DNA from: Comamonadaceae bacterium | Lineage (GTDB): Bacteria; Pseudomonadota; Gammaproteobacteria; Burkholderiales; Burkholderiaceae_C | Direction of reading: 5' to 3' | DNA: 52,652 nucleotides | Assembly (NCBI GenBank): GCA_027486255.1 | Contig: JAIXPL010000085.1 | Span: 1-52,652 of the forward strand | Part shown: piece after piece, positions 42,766-51,711 of the stretch | Layout: the number at the start of each line of letters is the position of its first letter | How positions within the stretch are numbered: position 1 is the stretch's first letter | Translations under genes and position numbers: made by a program | Notes under the pieces: generated by a model | Databases searched by the model: none | What the model was told of the DNA's origin: nothing | What the model saw: only the letters and a program-made list of their open reading frames with translations

Positions 42766-43398
42766 ATGAAAGACAAGCAGATGTTGCTGGACGTGGATGA
42801 CTCTCAGCTGGTGTTGGTGGACTACCAGGTGCGGCTGATGCCGGCCATCCACGAGGCCGCTGCCGTGCAGGCCAATGCGGTGCGCCTGGCTCAGCTGGCC
42901 CACCTCATGCACGTGCCGCTGTTCGCCACGGCCCAGAACCCCGCCAAGCTCGGCGCATCGGTCCCCGAGCTGCAGGCTGTGCTGGCGGCCGCAGGTGCGC
43001 GGCAGGTGGACAAGATGCAGTTCAGCGCTGCCGAAGGCCTGGTCGAGCTGCTGCGCCCACCGGTGCGCAAGAGCGCTGGCGGCAACGCCCGCAGCCTGCC
43101 CCGCCACCTGCAAAAGCCGCAGGCGCCCCAGGAAGAAGGCCGCAGCACGGTGGTGATCGCCGGTTGCGAAGCCCATGTCTGCCTGCTGCAGACGGCACTC
43201 GAGCTGCTGGAAGAAGAGTTTGAAGTGTGGGTGGTGACCGACGCCTGCGGCTCGCGCACCGAGCGCAACCGCGATGCCGCCTTTGACCGCTTGGCCGGCG
43301 CCGGCGCTGAGCTGGTGACCACCGAGATGGTGGTGTTCGAGTGGTTGCGCAGTGCTGAGCATCCTGCATTCAAGGACGCTCAGGCGCTCATCAAGTAA
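42766..43398 (+). CDS. Isochorismatase-family cysteine hydrolase
   Basis: A 210-residue alpha/beta hydrolase of the cysteine hydrolase family. The triad is Asp in VLVDYQ, Lys in QVDKMQFSA and Cys in VIAGCEAHVCLLQTAL. YcaC-like and nicotinamidase-like proteins share this triad; the substrate is unknown. Possible starts are 42766 (MKDKQML) and 42781 (MLLDVDD); neither has a good ribosome site. An insertion around residues 102-125 is charged and probably a loop. It is convergent with the PAP2 gene, 9 bases apart. Confidence 0.85.
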   Translation: MKDKQMLLDVDDSQLVLVDYQVRLMPAIHEAAAVQANAVRLAQLAHLMHVPLFATAQNPAKLGASVPELQAVLAAAGARQVDKMQFSAAEGLVELLRPPVRKSAGGNARSLPRHLQKPQAPQEEGRSTVVIAGCEAHVCLLQTALELLEEEFEVWVVTDACGSRTERNRDAAFDRLAGAGAELVTTEMVVFEWLRSAEHPAFKDAQALIK

Positions 43399-43407
43399 GC
43401 GCCTGCC

Positions 43408-44136
43408 TCAGGCCTGAAGGGTACGTGCCTTCTGGCGCTTGAACGCCCGTTGGGCCACGGCAGCCCTGAGCCACAGTTCGCGCAGCAGCACGCAGACCAG
43501 CCACAGGGCCAGCATGCAGAAGACCACATCGGCAAAGAAATGGCGTCCCTGCGCCACGCGCGCCAGCCCGATCACCGCGCCGACGAAGGTACCAATGGCC
43601 CACCAACGCCAGCGTGTGCGGCGCGTGCCGAACAGGCCCAGGCCGATCAGCGCAAAACCCGCGGCAGGATGGCCGCTCACAAAGGAGCAGTTGCGTGCGC
43701 ATTGCGTAGAAGGCTGCAAAGGCGCCTGGTAGACCTTGGGGCCGCCAAAGGGCTGCACGTCTTCGGGCCGTGGTCGTCCCCAGTTGTCCTTCAGGGCGGA
43801 GTGCACCAACAGGCCCACCCCGAAGACCACCACCAGCAAGCTGACGATGGCACGCCGCTGCAGCCAGGGCTTGACCAGGCGCCGGCCCCAGCGGCCGGGC
43901 AGCAAGGGCAGCACGGCCATCACCGCCGTCACGCCCATCACCCACGCGCCCAGGGGCGGCACGCCGTGGAAGACCAGATTGGCCCAGCCCCACTGGTGAC
44001 CCACAAAGGACTGGCCATTGAAAAAAAACCCACTCACGGCAATGTCGAGCCTGGGCCAGATCTCGACCACGATGGTGGCCAGGGCCAGGAACACGGCCAG
44101 GGCCAGCATCTCTTGGTGACGGGTTTTAAGCTGCAT
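43408..44136 (-). CDS. PAP2-family membrane phosphatase
   Basis: A 242-residue membrane protein with about six helices and the three phosphatase motifs: KDNWGRPRP (K-x6-RP), CSFVSGHPAAG, and RVAQGRHFFADV (R-x5-H-x3-D). Such enzymes remove phosphate from undecaprenyl diphosphate, phosphatidylglycerol phosphate or lipid A (LpxE/LpxF/LpxT group). It is the last gene of the envelope sugar operon, 27 bases after the GT39 gene, so action on a lipid carrier or lipid A is likely. The exact substrate cannot be decided from the sequence. Confidence 0.88.
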   Translation of the reverse strand: MQLKTRHQEMLALAVFLALATIVVEIWPRLDIAVSGFFFNGQSFVGHQWGWANLVFHGVPPLGAWVMGVTAVMAVLPLLPGRWGRRLVKPWLQRRAIVSLLVVVFGVGLLVHSALKDNWGRPRPEDVQPFGGPKVYQAPLQPSTQCARNCSFVSGHPAAGFALIGLGLFGTRRTRWRWWAIGTFVGAVIGLARVAQGRHFFADVVFCMLALWLVCVLLRELWLRAAVAQRAFKRQKARTLQA

Positions 44137-44163
44137 GGCTGTTAAGTAAGGGGTACAAGGCTC

Positions 44164-45672
44164 TCAGGGCGTGGCGCTGGCACGCCAGAGCTGCAGGTGC
44201 AGACGCCCCCATTGGGCCTCGTCCAAGCGCTGCCAGTGGGCGAAGACCTGGCGCATCGCGGGGGTGGGCTCATTTTCTGTGAGCACCAGCACGGCCTCAG
44301 GCCGCTGACCAGGCTGCCAGAGGGGTTCGAACTGATCAAAATGGTGGCGCGGCCGTCCTTCGCCGGGCCAGGCTGCCACGGTCAGGCCTTGACCGCGCCA
44401 GGCGTAGCGGGCCTGCACCAGCAGGCCGCGTTCGGACACGGCCACGGGCAACGGTGCATGCCGAGCCACGGTGGGCAGGAGCGAGGCCATCGTGCTGTCC
44501 CAGCCGCGCATGCGGGCCCAGAGGTCCAGATGGGGCGATCCCTGCTGGGCCTGCGTGCGCACTTGGGGTGAGAGGCTGGCCAGGGACAGTGCCGCCGGCA
44601 GGGCCACGCCGAGCAGCGCACTCCACCACAGGGCTTTGAGGCCCAGGCGCTGGCTGGCCAGCAGGCCCAGCCACAGGCACAGGCCCAGCAGGGCCGGCGC
44701 GGTCCAGTTCATGTTGGCGCGGGCATTGATGGACTGCGCCAAAGCCACCAGCAGCAGGGGCAGTGCAAAAATCAAGGCGAAGCTCAGGGGGTTGACGTGC
44801 CTGGGCTCGTGGGCCTGCGCCAGCTCGACCGCCATGGTCCGGCGCCGCCAGAGCAGCACACCCACTGTCACACCCACCGGACCGAGCAGGAGCAACTGGC
44901 CCGCCAGGAATTGGGCCACCGAGGCCAGCTTGCCGCTGGCCGGCGTGGCGGCGGCCACCGTGATCTCGGCTGTGTGGCCCAGCGTCGGCCAGCCATGGCT
45001 GGCATTCCAGAACAGGTTGGGGCTGAACACCGCCAGAGCCACCAGGCCGGCCATCACCATGCCCAGTCCGTGGCGGCGCCAGTGCATGAGAAAAAGCACG
45101 GCCCAGCTGGCACCCAGTGCGGCCATGGTGTACTTGCTCAGCATGCCCAGGCCCAGCAAGGCGCCGGCCAGCAGCCAATAGGGCAGGGGGCTCGCGCCCG
45201 CTGGCGTGCGCAGGGCGCGCCAGCTCAGGGCCATGCACGTGGCCCAGCTCAGCATGAGCGGCGCATCGGTGGTGGCTGACATGCCCAAAATACCGGAGGC
45301 GGGGGTGCCTGTCAGCAGCAAGGCGGCCCACAGGCCTGCCCGGCGGCCAGCCACATCGCGCCCGGCCATGTCCCAGGCCAGCCAGCCCAGCACACCTGCG
45401 GCAAGCAGCCAGCACACCATGCTCAGCAGGCGCACGCCCAGTACGCCGTCACCGGCCAGGGCGGTGGAGGCGGCAATCAGGGCGGCGATGCCCGGTGGCT
45501 TGGACCAGTAGCCCCAGGCCAGCTGCCGTGACCAGTCCCAGTACTGCGCCTCGTCCATGTACAGGCCCGCGCCGCTGGCCAGCATGACGGCCACGCGCAA
45601 TAGCAAGATGGCGCCCAGTGCCAGCAGCAGGGTGAATGCCCAGCTCCGGGGGCTGGCGGTGAGCTCACGCAT
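44164..45672 (-). CDS. GT39-family membrane glycosyltransferase (ArnT/RgtD-like)
   Basis: A 502-residue polytopic membrane protein. The first periplasmic loop carries the acidic pair of the family in LYMDEAQYWDWSRQLAWGYW, followed by SKPPGIAALIA. There are about 11 further hydrophobic helices and a short periplasmic C-terminal domain. ArnT-like enzymes move a sugar from a polyprenyl-phosphate carrier to lipid A or another acceptor. The start at 45672 overlaps the end of the GT2 gene by 8 bases, pairing the carrier-charging enzyme with the transferase. Acceptor and sugar are inferred from context only. Confidence 0.88.
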   Translation of the reverse strand: MRELTASPRSWAFTLLLALGAILLLRVAVMLASGAGLYMDEAQYWDWSRQLAWGYWSKPPGIAALIAASTALAGDGVLGVRLLSMVCWLLAAGVLGWLAWDMAGRDVAGRRAGLWAALLLTGTPASGILGMSATTDAPLMLSWATCMALSWRALRTPAGASPLPYWLLAGALLGLGMLSKYTMAALGASWAVLFLMHWRRHGLGMVMAGLVALAVFSPNLFWNASHGWPTLGHTAEITVAAATPASGKLASVAQFLAGQLLLLGPVGVTVGVLLWRRRTMAVELAQAHEPRHVNPLSFALIFALPLLLVALAQSINARANMNWTAPALLGLCLWLGLLASQRLGLKALWWSALLGVALPAALSLASLSPQVRTQAQQGSPHLDLWARMRGWDSTMASLLPTVARHAPLPVAVSERGLLVQARYAWRGQGLTVAAWPGEGRPRHHFDQFEPLWQPGQRPEAVLVLTENEPTPAMRQVFAHWQRLDEAQWGRLHLQLWRASATP

Positions 45673-46720
45673 GCCAGCTGTCCTTGCCCGTGACATCGCT
45701 CTCCAGCCGCGTGTGGTAAGGCCGCGCATGGCCGCCGTCGTAATAGACGCGCATCAACAGCTCGGCCAGCACACCGGTGGTGAGGAGCTGCAAGCCCCCC
45801 ATGACCAGGAAGAAGCCCAGGGCCAGCAGGGGCCGGTTGCCGATGTCTTCGCCCAGCAGCTTGAGCACGCCCAGGTAGGTGAGCATCAGGCTGCCGATGA
45901 AGAACACCGCCAGGCCCAGGCCGCCGAAGAAGTGGCCGGGGCGGGTGCCAAAGCGCAGGAAAAAGTGCACGGCCAGCAGGTCCACGATCACGCGGAAGGT
46001 GCGGCTGATGCCGTACTTCGATTCGCCGATCTGGCGCGCGCGGTGGTTGACAGGCTCCTCGGCCATCCGCGAGGGGCTGGTCACGGTGGCCAGCCAGGCC
46101 GGGATGAAACGGTGCATTTCGCCATAGAGGCGAATCTGCTTGAGCACGGGGGCGCGGAAGACCTTGAGGCTGCAGCCCAGGTCCTGGAAGGCCAGGCCGC
46201 TGACCTTGCGGATCAGCCGGTTGGCGATGCGCGAGGGCACCTTGCGCAGGAAAAAGCCGTCCTGGCGTTTTTGGCGCCAGCCGGCCACCAGGTCCAGGTC
46301 TTCGTTGAGCAGGCGCGCCACCATGCGTGGAATGTCCCGCGGGTCGTTTTGCAGGTCACCGTCCATGGTCACGATCACGTCGCCGCGCGCCGCGTCGATG
46401 CCGGCCTGCATGGCCGCTGTCTGGCGGAAGTTGCGTGCCAGCTCGATCACGCGCACGTGGCGGCCGACCTGCTGGGCGTGGCGGCGCAAGGCCGCGCCCG
46501 TGCCGTCGGTGCTGCCGTCGTCCACGACGATGAGTTCCCAGGGGTGGGCGTAGTCCTCGAGCGCGGCCTGCACCGCATCGATCATGGGCACCGCATTGCC
46601 CGCTTCGTTGTACATGGGCACCACCACCGACACCCGGTGCGGCGGCAGGGCGCTCGCCTGTGCTGGGGACAGGCTGGTGTCCAGCGGCAAAGTGGACTGG
46701 GGCGGGGAGACAACGCTCAT
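45665..46720 (-). CDS. GT2 polyprenyl-phosphate sugar transferase (ArnC/RgtE/DPM-like)
   Basis: A 351-residue protein with a cytosolic GT-A domain and two C-terminal membrane helices. Signatures are VSVVVPMYNEAGN, LIVVDDGSTDGTG, the metal-binding DGDLQNDP, and RQKRQDGFFLRKVPSR. The C-terminal hydrophobic segments (FFGGLGLAVFFIGSLM and LLALGFFLVMGGLQLL) are as in ArnC. It loads a sugar from a UDP donor on a polyprenyl phosphate. With ugd and the 4-epimerase upstream, the donor is probably UDP-glucuronate or UDP-galacturonate. It overlaps the flippase-like gene by 4 bases. Confidence 0.9.
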   Translation of the reverse strand: MSVVSPPQSTLPLDTSLSPAQASALPPHRVSVVVPMYNEAGNAVPMIDAVQAALEDYAHPWELIVVDDGSTDGTGAALRRHAQQVGRHVRVIELARNFRQTAAMQAGIDAARGDVIVTMDGDLQNDPRDIPRMVARLLNEDLDLVAGWRQKRQDGFFLRKVPSRIANRLIRKVSGLAFQDLGCSLKVFRAPVLKQIRLYGEMHRFIPAWLATVTSPSRMAEEPVNHRARQIGESKYGISRTFRVIVDLLAVHFFLRFGTRPGHFFGGLGLAVFFIGSLMLTYLGVLKLLGEDIGNRPLLALGFFLVMGGLQLLTTGVLAELLMRVYYDGGHARPYHTRLESDVTGKDSWHA

Positions 46721-47682
46721 CGTGCAGGCTCTCGTTCAGGAGGGGGCAAGGAAGGGGTGGGGATCAGCTGCGCCAGGGCAGCGGCACCCAGGGCCACCAG
46801 CAGGCTAAAAGCGTGGACGGCCAGGGCTGCGGCCACCACGCTCGATTGTCGGTCGGCCGGGGCCATGCTGGCCAACCACACGCCGGCCTCATAGGTGCCC
46901 AGCCCCGCAGGGCCTTGGAGCGGCTGTACGCCGGCCAGTTCCCCACCAAGCGCGGCGCGCCAGGCGGCCTCGGGCGGCATGTCGGCCAGGAGCATGAGTA
47001 GCCCGCCCAAGGCCAGCACCTTCAGGCTCCAGTTGCCGGCGCTGGCCAGCCAGCCACTGCCCAGCCGTCCTTCAGGGGCTACAGGGTTAACCGGGCCCGT
47101 CGTTCCAGCCAGGCCGGGTGCGCGCTGCGCCAGCCAGGTCAACACGGGCTTTTGCAGGATGGCGATGAGCGTGATGGCGCAGAGCACCAGCAGCACACGC
47201 CCGGCCAGCGTCCAGGGCAGCAGGAGCAGTACGGCCAGCAGCATCAGCACGGCGGCATCTTGCAGGCGCCAGCGCAAGAGGCTCAAGCCGGCGGCGCGCC
47301 AGCCCACGCCCCAGTGGCGCTGCACCAGCCACAGGTAGCCCGCTTCGCCCGAGCGCAGCGGCATGAGGATGACGGCTGCGTTGTGAGTGAGCACCAGGCG
47401 CAGGCAGGCGGCCAGGCCCAGGTGCCGCACATGGCGCCATTCATGCTGCAGGCGAAGGGCGCGCAGGCTGTGTCCGGCCAGCAGCGCAGCGCCCGCAGCG
47501 GCCCAGGCCCAGGCGGGTGTGCGGCTGGCCTGCTGTGCCAGGTGCGCGAGATCGGCATGCTGGAGCAGCCATTCCCAGGCCAGCCACAAGAGCACCACCG
47601 GCAGCAGCACGCGGGCTGCTCGCTTGAGCCGAGCCGCTGCAGAAGCCGGTGGGTCGGCGGGGTCCGGCATGGCTTGGGTCAT
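46717..47682 (-). CDS. Flippase-like/LPG-synthase transmembrane-domain protein (UPF0104)
   Basis: A 321-residue membrane protein with about eight hydrophobic segments. The block LVLTHNAAVILMPLRSGEAGYLWLV and a C-terminal GPAGLGTYEAG are the family hallmarks of the AglD/MprF-like transmembrane domain. Proteins of this group are often coded beside polyprenyl-linked sugar enzymes and may help move the lipid-linked sugar across the inner membrane. The ATG at 47682 lies 10 bases after the ugd stop; a longer reading into ugd has no support. Confidence 0.84.
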   Translation of the reverse strand: MTQAMPDPADPPASAAARLKRAARVLLPVVLLWLAWEWLLQHADLAHLAQQASRTPAWAWAAAGAALLAGHSLRALRLQHEWRHVRHLGLAACLRLVLTHNAAVILMPLRSGEAGYLWLVQRHWGVGWRAAGLSLLRWRLQDAAVLMLLAVLLLLPWTLAGRVLLVLCAITLIAILQKPVLTWLAQRAPGLAGTTGPVNPVAPEGRLGSGWLASAGNWSLKVLALGGLLMLLADMPPEAAWRAALGGELAGVQPLQGPAGLGTYEAGVWLASMAPADRQSSVVAAALAVHAFSLLVALGAAALAQLIPTPSLPPPEREPAR

Positions 47683-47692
47683 GCGCTGTCTT

Positions 47693-49021
47693 TCAGGCCC
47701 GGCCGATGGACAGGTAGGTCCAGCCTTCGGCCTTGAGCTTCTCGGGCGCATAGAGGTTGCGACCGTCAACGATGGTGCGGGTGTTCAGTCGCGAGGCCAT
47801 TTCCTCGAAGTCAGGCGCGCGGAACTGTTGCCACTCGGTGCAGATCACCAGGGCCTGCGCGCCCTGGAGCGCGGCGTACTTGTCGGGCGACAGCACCAGA
47901 TCGGCGCGTTCGCCGTAGATCTTGCGCGTCTCGTCCATGGCCACCGGGTCGAAAGCCTGCACCTTGGCACCAGCCTGCCAGAGGGCCTCCATGAGCGTGC
48001 GGCTGGGGGCCTCGCGCATGTCATCGGTATTGGGCTTGAAGGCCAGGCCCCACAGGGCGATGGTCTGGCCGCGCAGCTGCCCGGCCCCGCCCAGTTGAGT
48101 GGCGAGCTTCTCAAACAGGCGCTGCTTTTGGCGCAGGTTGATGGCCTCGATGGAGGCCATCATCTGGGCCTCGTAGCCTTGCTCGTGCGCCATGCGTTCC
48201 AAGGCCCGCACGTCTTTCGGAAAGCAGCTGCCGCCATAGCCGCAGCCGGGGTAGATGAACTGGTAGCCGATGCGCGGATCGGCCCCCATGCCGCGACGCA
48301 CTTCCTCGATGTCGGCGCCCAGCAGCTCGGCCAAATTGGCCAGCTCATTCATGAAGCTGATGCGCGCGGCCAGCATGGCGTTCGACGCGTACTTGGTCAG
48401 CTCGGCGCTTCTGATGTCCATGAACAGCGTGCGCTGGTGGTTGCGGTTGAAGGGCTCATAGAGCTCCTGCATGAGCCCGCGCGCCCGCTCGGTCTCGGCG
48501 CCCACGATGATGCGGTCGGGCTTCTGGAAGTCGGCCACGGCCGAGCCTTCCTTGAGAAATTCAGGGTTGGACACCACCTCGAAGGGCAGGGCCTGTTCGC
48601 GCCCGGCCAGCACTTGCTGCACGCGCTCGCGCACCTTGTCGGCCGTGCCCACGGGCACGGTGGACTTGTTGACGATGAGCTTGTAGCCCCCCATGTGGCG
48701 CGCGATGCTCTGAGCCACCGCCAGCACGTATTGCAGGTCGGCCGAGCCGTCCTCGCCGGGGGGCGTGCCGACGGCGATGAACTGGAGGTCGGCATGGGCC
48801 ACGGCCTCGGCCGCCTCGGTGGTGAAGGACAGCCGGCCTTCGGCGATGTTGCGCGCGACCACGGCTTCCAGGCCCGGCTCCCAGATCGGTATCTGGCCTT
48901 GCTTGAGGCGGTCGATCTTGCCCTGGTCGAGGTCCATGCACAGCACCTTGTGGCCCACATCCGCGAGGCAGGCGCCGGTGACAAGACCGACATAGCCGGT
49001 GCCAAAAATAGAGATCTTCAT
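47693..49021 (-). CDS. ugd: UDP-glucose 6-dehydrogenase
   Basis: A 442-residue enzyme that oxidises UDP-glucose twice to UDP-glucuronate with NAD+. The Rossmann motif is [17 protein letters not shown], the sugar-binding block is [14 protein letters not shown], and the catalytic Cys266 lies in [10 protein letters not shown]. The start overlaps the stop of the epimerase gene by 4 bases, so the two UDP-uronate enzymes are made together. Confidence 0.96.
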   Translation of the reverse strand: MKISIFGTGYVGLVTGACLADVGHKVLCMDLDQGKIDRLKQGQIPIWEPGLEAVVARNIAEGRLSFTTEAAEAVAHADLQFIAVGTPPGEDGSADLQYVLAVAQSIARHMGGYKLIVNKSTVPVGTADKVRERVQQVLAGREQALPFEVVSNPEFLKEGSAVADFQKPDRIIVGAETERARGLMQELYEPFNRNHQRTLFMDIRSAELTKYASNAMLAARISFMNELANLAELLGADIEEVRRGMGADPRIGYQFIYPGCGYGGSCFPKDVRALERMAHEQGYEAQMMASIEAINLRQKQRLFEKLATQLGGAGQLRGQTIALWGLAFKPNTDDMREAPSRTLMEALWQAGAKVQAFDPVAMDETRKIYGERADLVLSPDKYAALQGAQALVICTEWQQFRAPDFEEMASRLNTRTIVDGRNLYAPEKLKAEGWTYLSIGRA

Positions 49022-50013
49022 GGGTTGGGGTAGTGTTGAATGAACCAGTCGGCAAAGCGTTGCACGCCCTGGGTCATGGGGGTGGCGGGGGCAAAGCCGG
49101 TCCAGGCCTGCAAGGCGGTGGCATCGCAGGCGGTGGCGCTCATGTCCCCGGGTTGCAGCGGCAGGAGCTTGCGGCGGGCGGGTCGACCCAGGCTGCGCTC
49201 CATCGCGTCGATGAAGTCGCTCAGCACCACCGGCTGGCCGTTGCCGACGTTGAAGACGCGGTAGGGGCCCAGCTCGCTGCCCAGGCCCGGGCCATGCCCG
49301 GCCTCGGGCAGTTTGTGCAACAGGCGTGTGATGGACTCGACCGCATCGTCGATGAAGGTGAAGTCGCGCAGGCTCTTGCCTTCGTTGTAAACCTCGATCT
49401 CCTCGCCGCGCAGGATGGCCCGTGCGAATTTGAAGGGCGCCATGTCGGGCCGACCCCAGGGGCCATAGACCGTAAACAGGCGCACCCCCGTGGTGGGCAG
49501 GCCAAAGAGGTGGCTGTAGGCGTGCGCCATCAGCTCATTGGCCTTCTTGGTGGCGGCATACAGGCTGATGGGGTGGTCCACGGCCTGGTTCTCGCTGAAG
49601 GGCAACTCTGTGTTGCCCCCGTACACGCTGGAGCTGCTGGCGTAGACCAGGTGTTCCACGCCGTGGTGGCGACAGGCTTCGAGCATGTTCGAAAAGCCCA
49701 GCAGGTTCGAATCCGCGTAGGCCCGCGGGTTGCTCAGGGAGTAACGCACCCCGGCCTGGGCGGCCAGGTGCACCACGCTCTGGGGACGCTCCCGCTCAAA
49801 GAGGGCCATGAGTTCAGGGGCTTGTTCGATGCCGAACTCGTTGAAGCGAAAGCCCGAGTGGCGGGCCAGTTCGGCCAGACGCGCGCGCTTGAGGCTGACC
49901 TCGTAGTAATCGTTGACGTTGTCCAGGCCGACCACCTCGTGGCCCTGGGCCAGCAGGCGCAGCGCCGTGTGCATGCCAATGAAGCCGGCTGCTCCCGTGA
50001 CCAGGACCTTCAT
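49018..50013 (-). CDS. NAD-dependent epimerase, probable UDP-glucuronate 4-epimerase
   Basis: A 331-residue extended SDR. The cofactor motif is [17 protein letters not shown], the Ser is in [10 protein letters not shown], and the catalytic pair is YAATK. The blocks [17 protein letters not shown] and [19 protein letters not shown] are typical of UDP-glucuronate 4-epimerases (LpsL/CapI group) that make UDP-galacturonate. It is the first gene of the six-gene operon and is directly coupled to ugd, which supplies its substrate. AAGGG lies 6 bases before the ATG. Confidence 0.91.
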   Translation of the reverse strand: MKVLVTGAAGFIGMHTALRLLAQGHEVVGLDNVNDYYEVSLKRARLAELARHSGFRFNEFGIEQAPELMALFERERPQSVVHLAAQAGVRYSLSNPRAYADSNLLGFSNMLEACRHHGVEHLVYASSSSVYGGNTELPFSENQAVDHPISLYAATKKANELMAHAYSHLFGLPTTGVRLFTVYGPWGRPDMAPFKFARAILRGEEIEVYNEGKSLRDFTFIDDAVESITRLLHKLPEAGHGPGLGSELGPYRVFNVGNGQPVVLSDFIDAMERSLGRPARRKLLPLQPGDMSATACDATALQAWTGFAPATPMTQGVQRFADWFIQHYPNP

Positions 50014-50020
50014 GCGCGGC

Positions 50021-50100
50021 CCTTCGATGGCTGGCCAGCCAGGCTGTCAAGACGAATCACTGAACCTCCGCTAAACCCATGATTTTAAGTTCTTAACACG
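50021..50100 (-). promoter_or_regulatory. Weak promoter region of the envelope sugar operon
   Basis: In this AT-rich patch the minus strand has TAAAAT (50087-50082), inside an inverted repeat TTAAG-TT-CTTAA (50085-50096), and a TTGACA (50049-50044) without a good -10. A perfect 12-base palindrome GGCTGGCCAGCC (50029-50040) lies just before the gene. No complete promoter can be assigned with confidence. Confidence 0.25.
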
Positions 50101-50199
50101 GCCGTCAGTGCCCGACCGTCCGGGGTCCGGCCGGGCTGCGGCCAAGCCGTCACAATGCGACCTCATCTCCCGCTCCCTTACAGCCCCGGAACGACCACC

Positions 50200-50505
50200 A
50201 TGTTCACGCCCCTGACCATCCGCCGCCTGAGCGCGGGCTCCGTCTACAAGCTCATCTTCATTGGCCTCATGACCTCCATGCTGCCCTTGGGCCTGATCAT
50301 GGGGGTGATGGCCTGGATTGGGTTTGACACCGTCAGCTGGGAGGGCATGCCCGTATCCGGCCCCGCCGGGGTGGTGGTGGGCCTGATGGCGGGGCTCTGG
50401 GTGGCGCTGAGTTTTACGGCCATGATGGGCACCTTCACGGTGCTGGGCCTTTGGCTCTACGCCCGTTGGCGGCCGCTGCACCTGAAGATTTACCCGCAGG
50501 ACTGA
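50200..50505 (+). CDS. Small inner-membrane protein, unknown function
   Basis: A 101-residue protein with two clear hydrophobic helices (KLIFIGLMTSMLPLGLIMGV and VVVGLMAGLWVALSFTAMMG, approximately) and a basic C-terminal tail ending KIYPQD. No family is recognised. The ATG at 50200 (MFTPLTIRRLSAGSVYKL) was chosen over one 15 codons upstream. It is divergent from the epimerase operon, with 186 bases between. Confidence 0.7.
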   Translation: MFTPLTIRRLSAGSVYKLIFIGLMTSMLPLGLIMGVMAWIGFDTVSWEGMPVSGPAGVVVGLMAGLWVALSFTAMMGTFTVLGLWLYARWRPLHLKIYPQD

Positions 50506-50694
50506 GCCCGCCCAGGCAGGGGTGGTTGATTTCATGGCTTCGTCAGACTCTGGCAAGCCAGTCATCAATAATTAAGAATTCAGCTCGTCGGCCGATCCGG
50601 CTTCCGGATCTGAGCGGCGGCGCCCTCGGGTCGCTGCTGAACCTCCCCCTTCATTTGCTTTGGCCGCCCTGCATGCGGCCGGCAGGAGACAAGC

Positions 50695-51672
50695 ATGTTC
50701 AAAGCCCTGTTGCTTCAAAAGACTGACGGCACATTTTCCGCAGGCGTGCAGTCGCTGGAAGAAGCCAGCCTGCCACCGGGCGATGTGCAGGTGCAGGTGG
50801 CCTACTCCACCCTCAACTACAAAGACGGTCTGGCCATCACCAACCGGGGCCCGGTGGTGCGCCAGTGGCCCATGGTGGCCGGCATTGACGGGGCGGGCAC
50901 GGTGCTGTCGTCCAGCCATCCCGACTGGAAGCCCGGAGACCACTTCATTCACAACGGCTGGGGCCTGGGCGAGACGCGCTGGGGCTTGCTGGCCGAGCGG
51001 GCCAGCCTGGAGGGCCGCTGGCTGGTGCGCCTGCCTGAGGCCTTCACGGCGCGCCAGGCCATGGCCATCGGTACCGCCGGCTACACCGCCATGCTCTGCG
51101 TCATGGCCCTGGAAGAGCGGGGCCTGCAGCCCGGTCAGGGCGAGGTGCTGGTGACTGGTGCCACCGGCGGCGTGGGCAGCACCGCCGTGGCCCTGCTCAG
51201 CCGCCTGGGCTATACCGTGGTGGCATCCACCGGCAAGGCCAGCGAAGAGGCCTACCTGCGGGCCCTGGGCGCCAGCAGCATCATCGACCGCGCCAGCCTC
51301 GCCGCCCCCGGCAAGCCCTTGCAGAAGGAGCGCTGGGCAGCTGTGGTGGACACGCTGGGTTCGCACACCCTGGCCAACGCCTGCGCCCAGACCCAGTACG
51401 GCGGCGTGGTCGCGGCCTGCGGCCTGGCCCAGGGCGGCGATTTCACCTCATCGGTGATGCCCTTCATCCTGCGCGGCGTCACGCTCGCTGGCGTGGACAG
51501 CGTGATGGCGCCACTGGCGCGCCGCCAGCAGGCCTGGGCGCGCCTGGCGCGCGACCTGGAGCCCGCCAAGCTGGAGTCCATGGTCACCGAGATTTCCCTG
51601 GCCCAGGTCCCCGAATATGCACAGGCCTTGATGGATGGCAAGGTCCGCGGCCGTGTGGTCGTCAAGATTTGA
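50695..51672 (+). CDS. acuI: Acrylyl-CoA reductase AcuI/YhdH (MDR family)
   Basis: A 325-residue medium-chain dehydrogenase/reductase without zinc. It starts MFKALLLQKTDG and shows STLNYKDGLAIT, the HNGWGLGETRWGLLAERA segment, AIGTAGYTAMLCV, the NADPH-binding VTGATGGVGSTAVALL and the C-terminal MDGKVRGRVVVKI, all typical of AcuI. It reduces acryloyl-CoA to propionyl-CoA, an essential step in 3-hydroxypropionate and DMSP/acrylate use and for removing toxic acryloyl-CoA. A GGAG is placed just upstream. The next gene makes propionyl-CoA, so the pair belongs to one pathway. Confidence 0.92.
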   Translation: MFKALLLQKTDGTFSAGVQSLEEASLPPGDVQVQVAYSTLNYKDGLAITNRGPVVRQWPMVAGIDGAGTVLSSSHPDWKPGDHFIHNGWGLGETRWGLLAERASLEGRWLVRLPEAFTARQAMAIGTAGYTAMLCVMALEERGLQPGQGEVLVTGATGGVGSTAVALLSRLGYTVVASTGKASEEAYLRALGASSIIDRASLAAPGKPLQKERWAAVVDTLGSHTLANACAQTQYGGVVAACGLAQGGDFTSSVMPFILRGVTLAGVDSVMAPLARRQQAWARLARDLEPAKLESMVTEISLAQVPEYAQALMDGKVRGRVVVKI

Positions 51673-51711
51673 AGTTGTCAGCCTTTTCTGCATCGAACCC
51701 TGGAGCCCCCC

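Noticed and set aside
43408..50013. Interpretation of the envelope operon as an aminoarabinose (Arn) pathway
   Set aside because: No ArnA formyltransferase/decarboxylase, ArnB aminotransferase or ArnD deformylase is coded; the epimerase points to galacturonate instead.
50533..50560. Possible terminator GACTCTGGC-AA-GCCAGTC after the small membrane protein
   Set aside because: The stem needs a two-base bulge and is followed by mixed AT sequence, not a T-tract.
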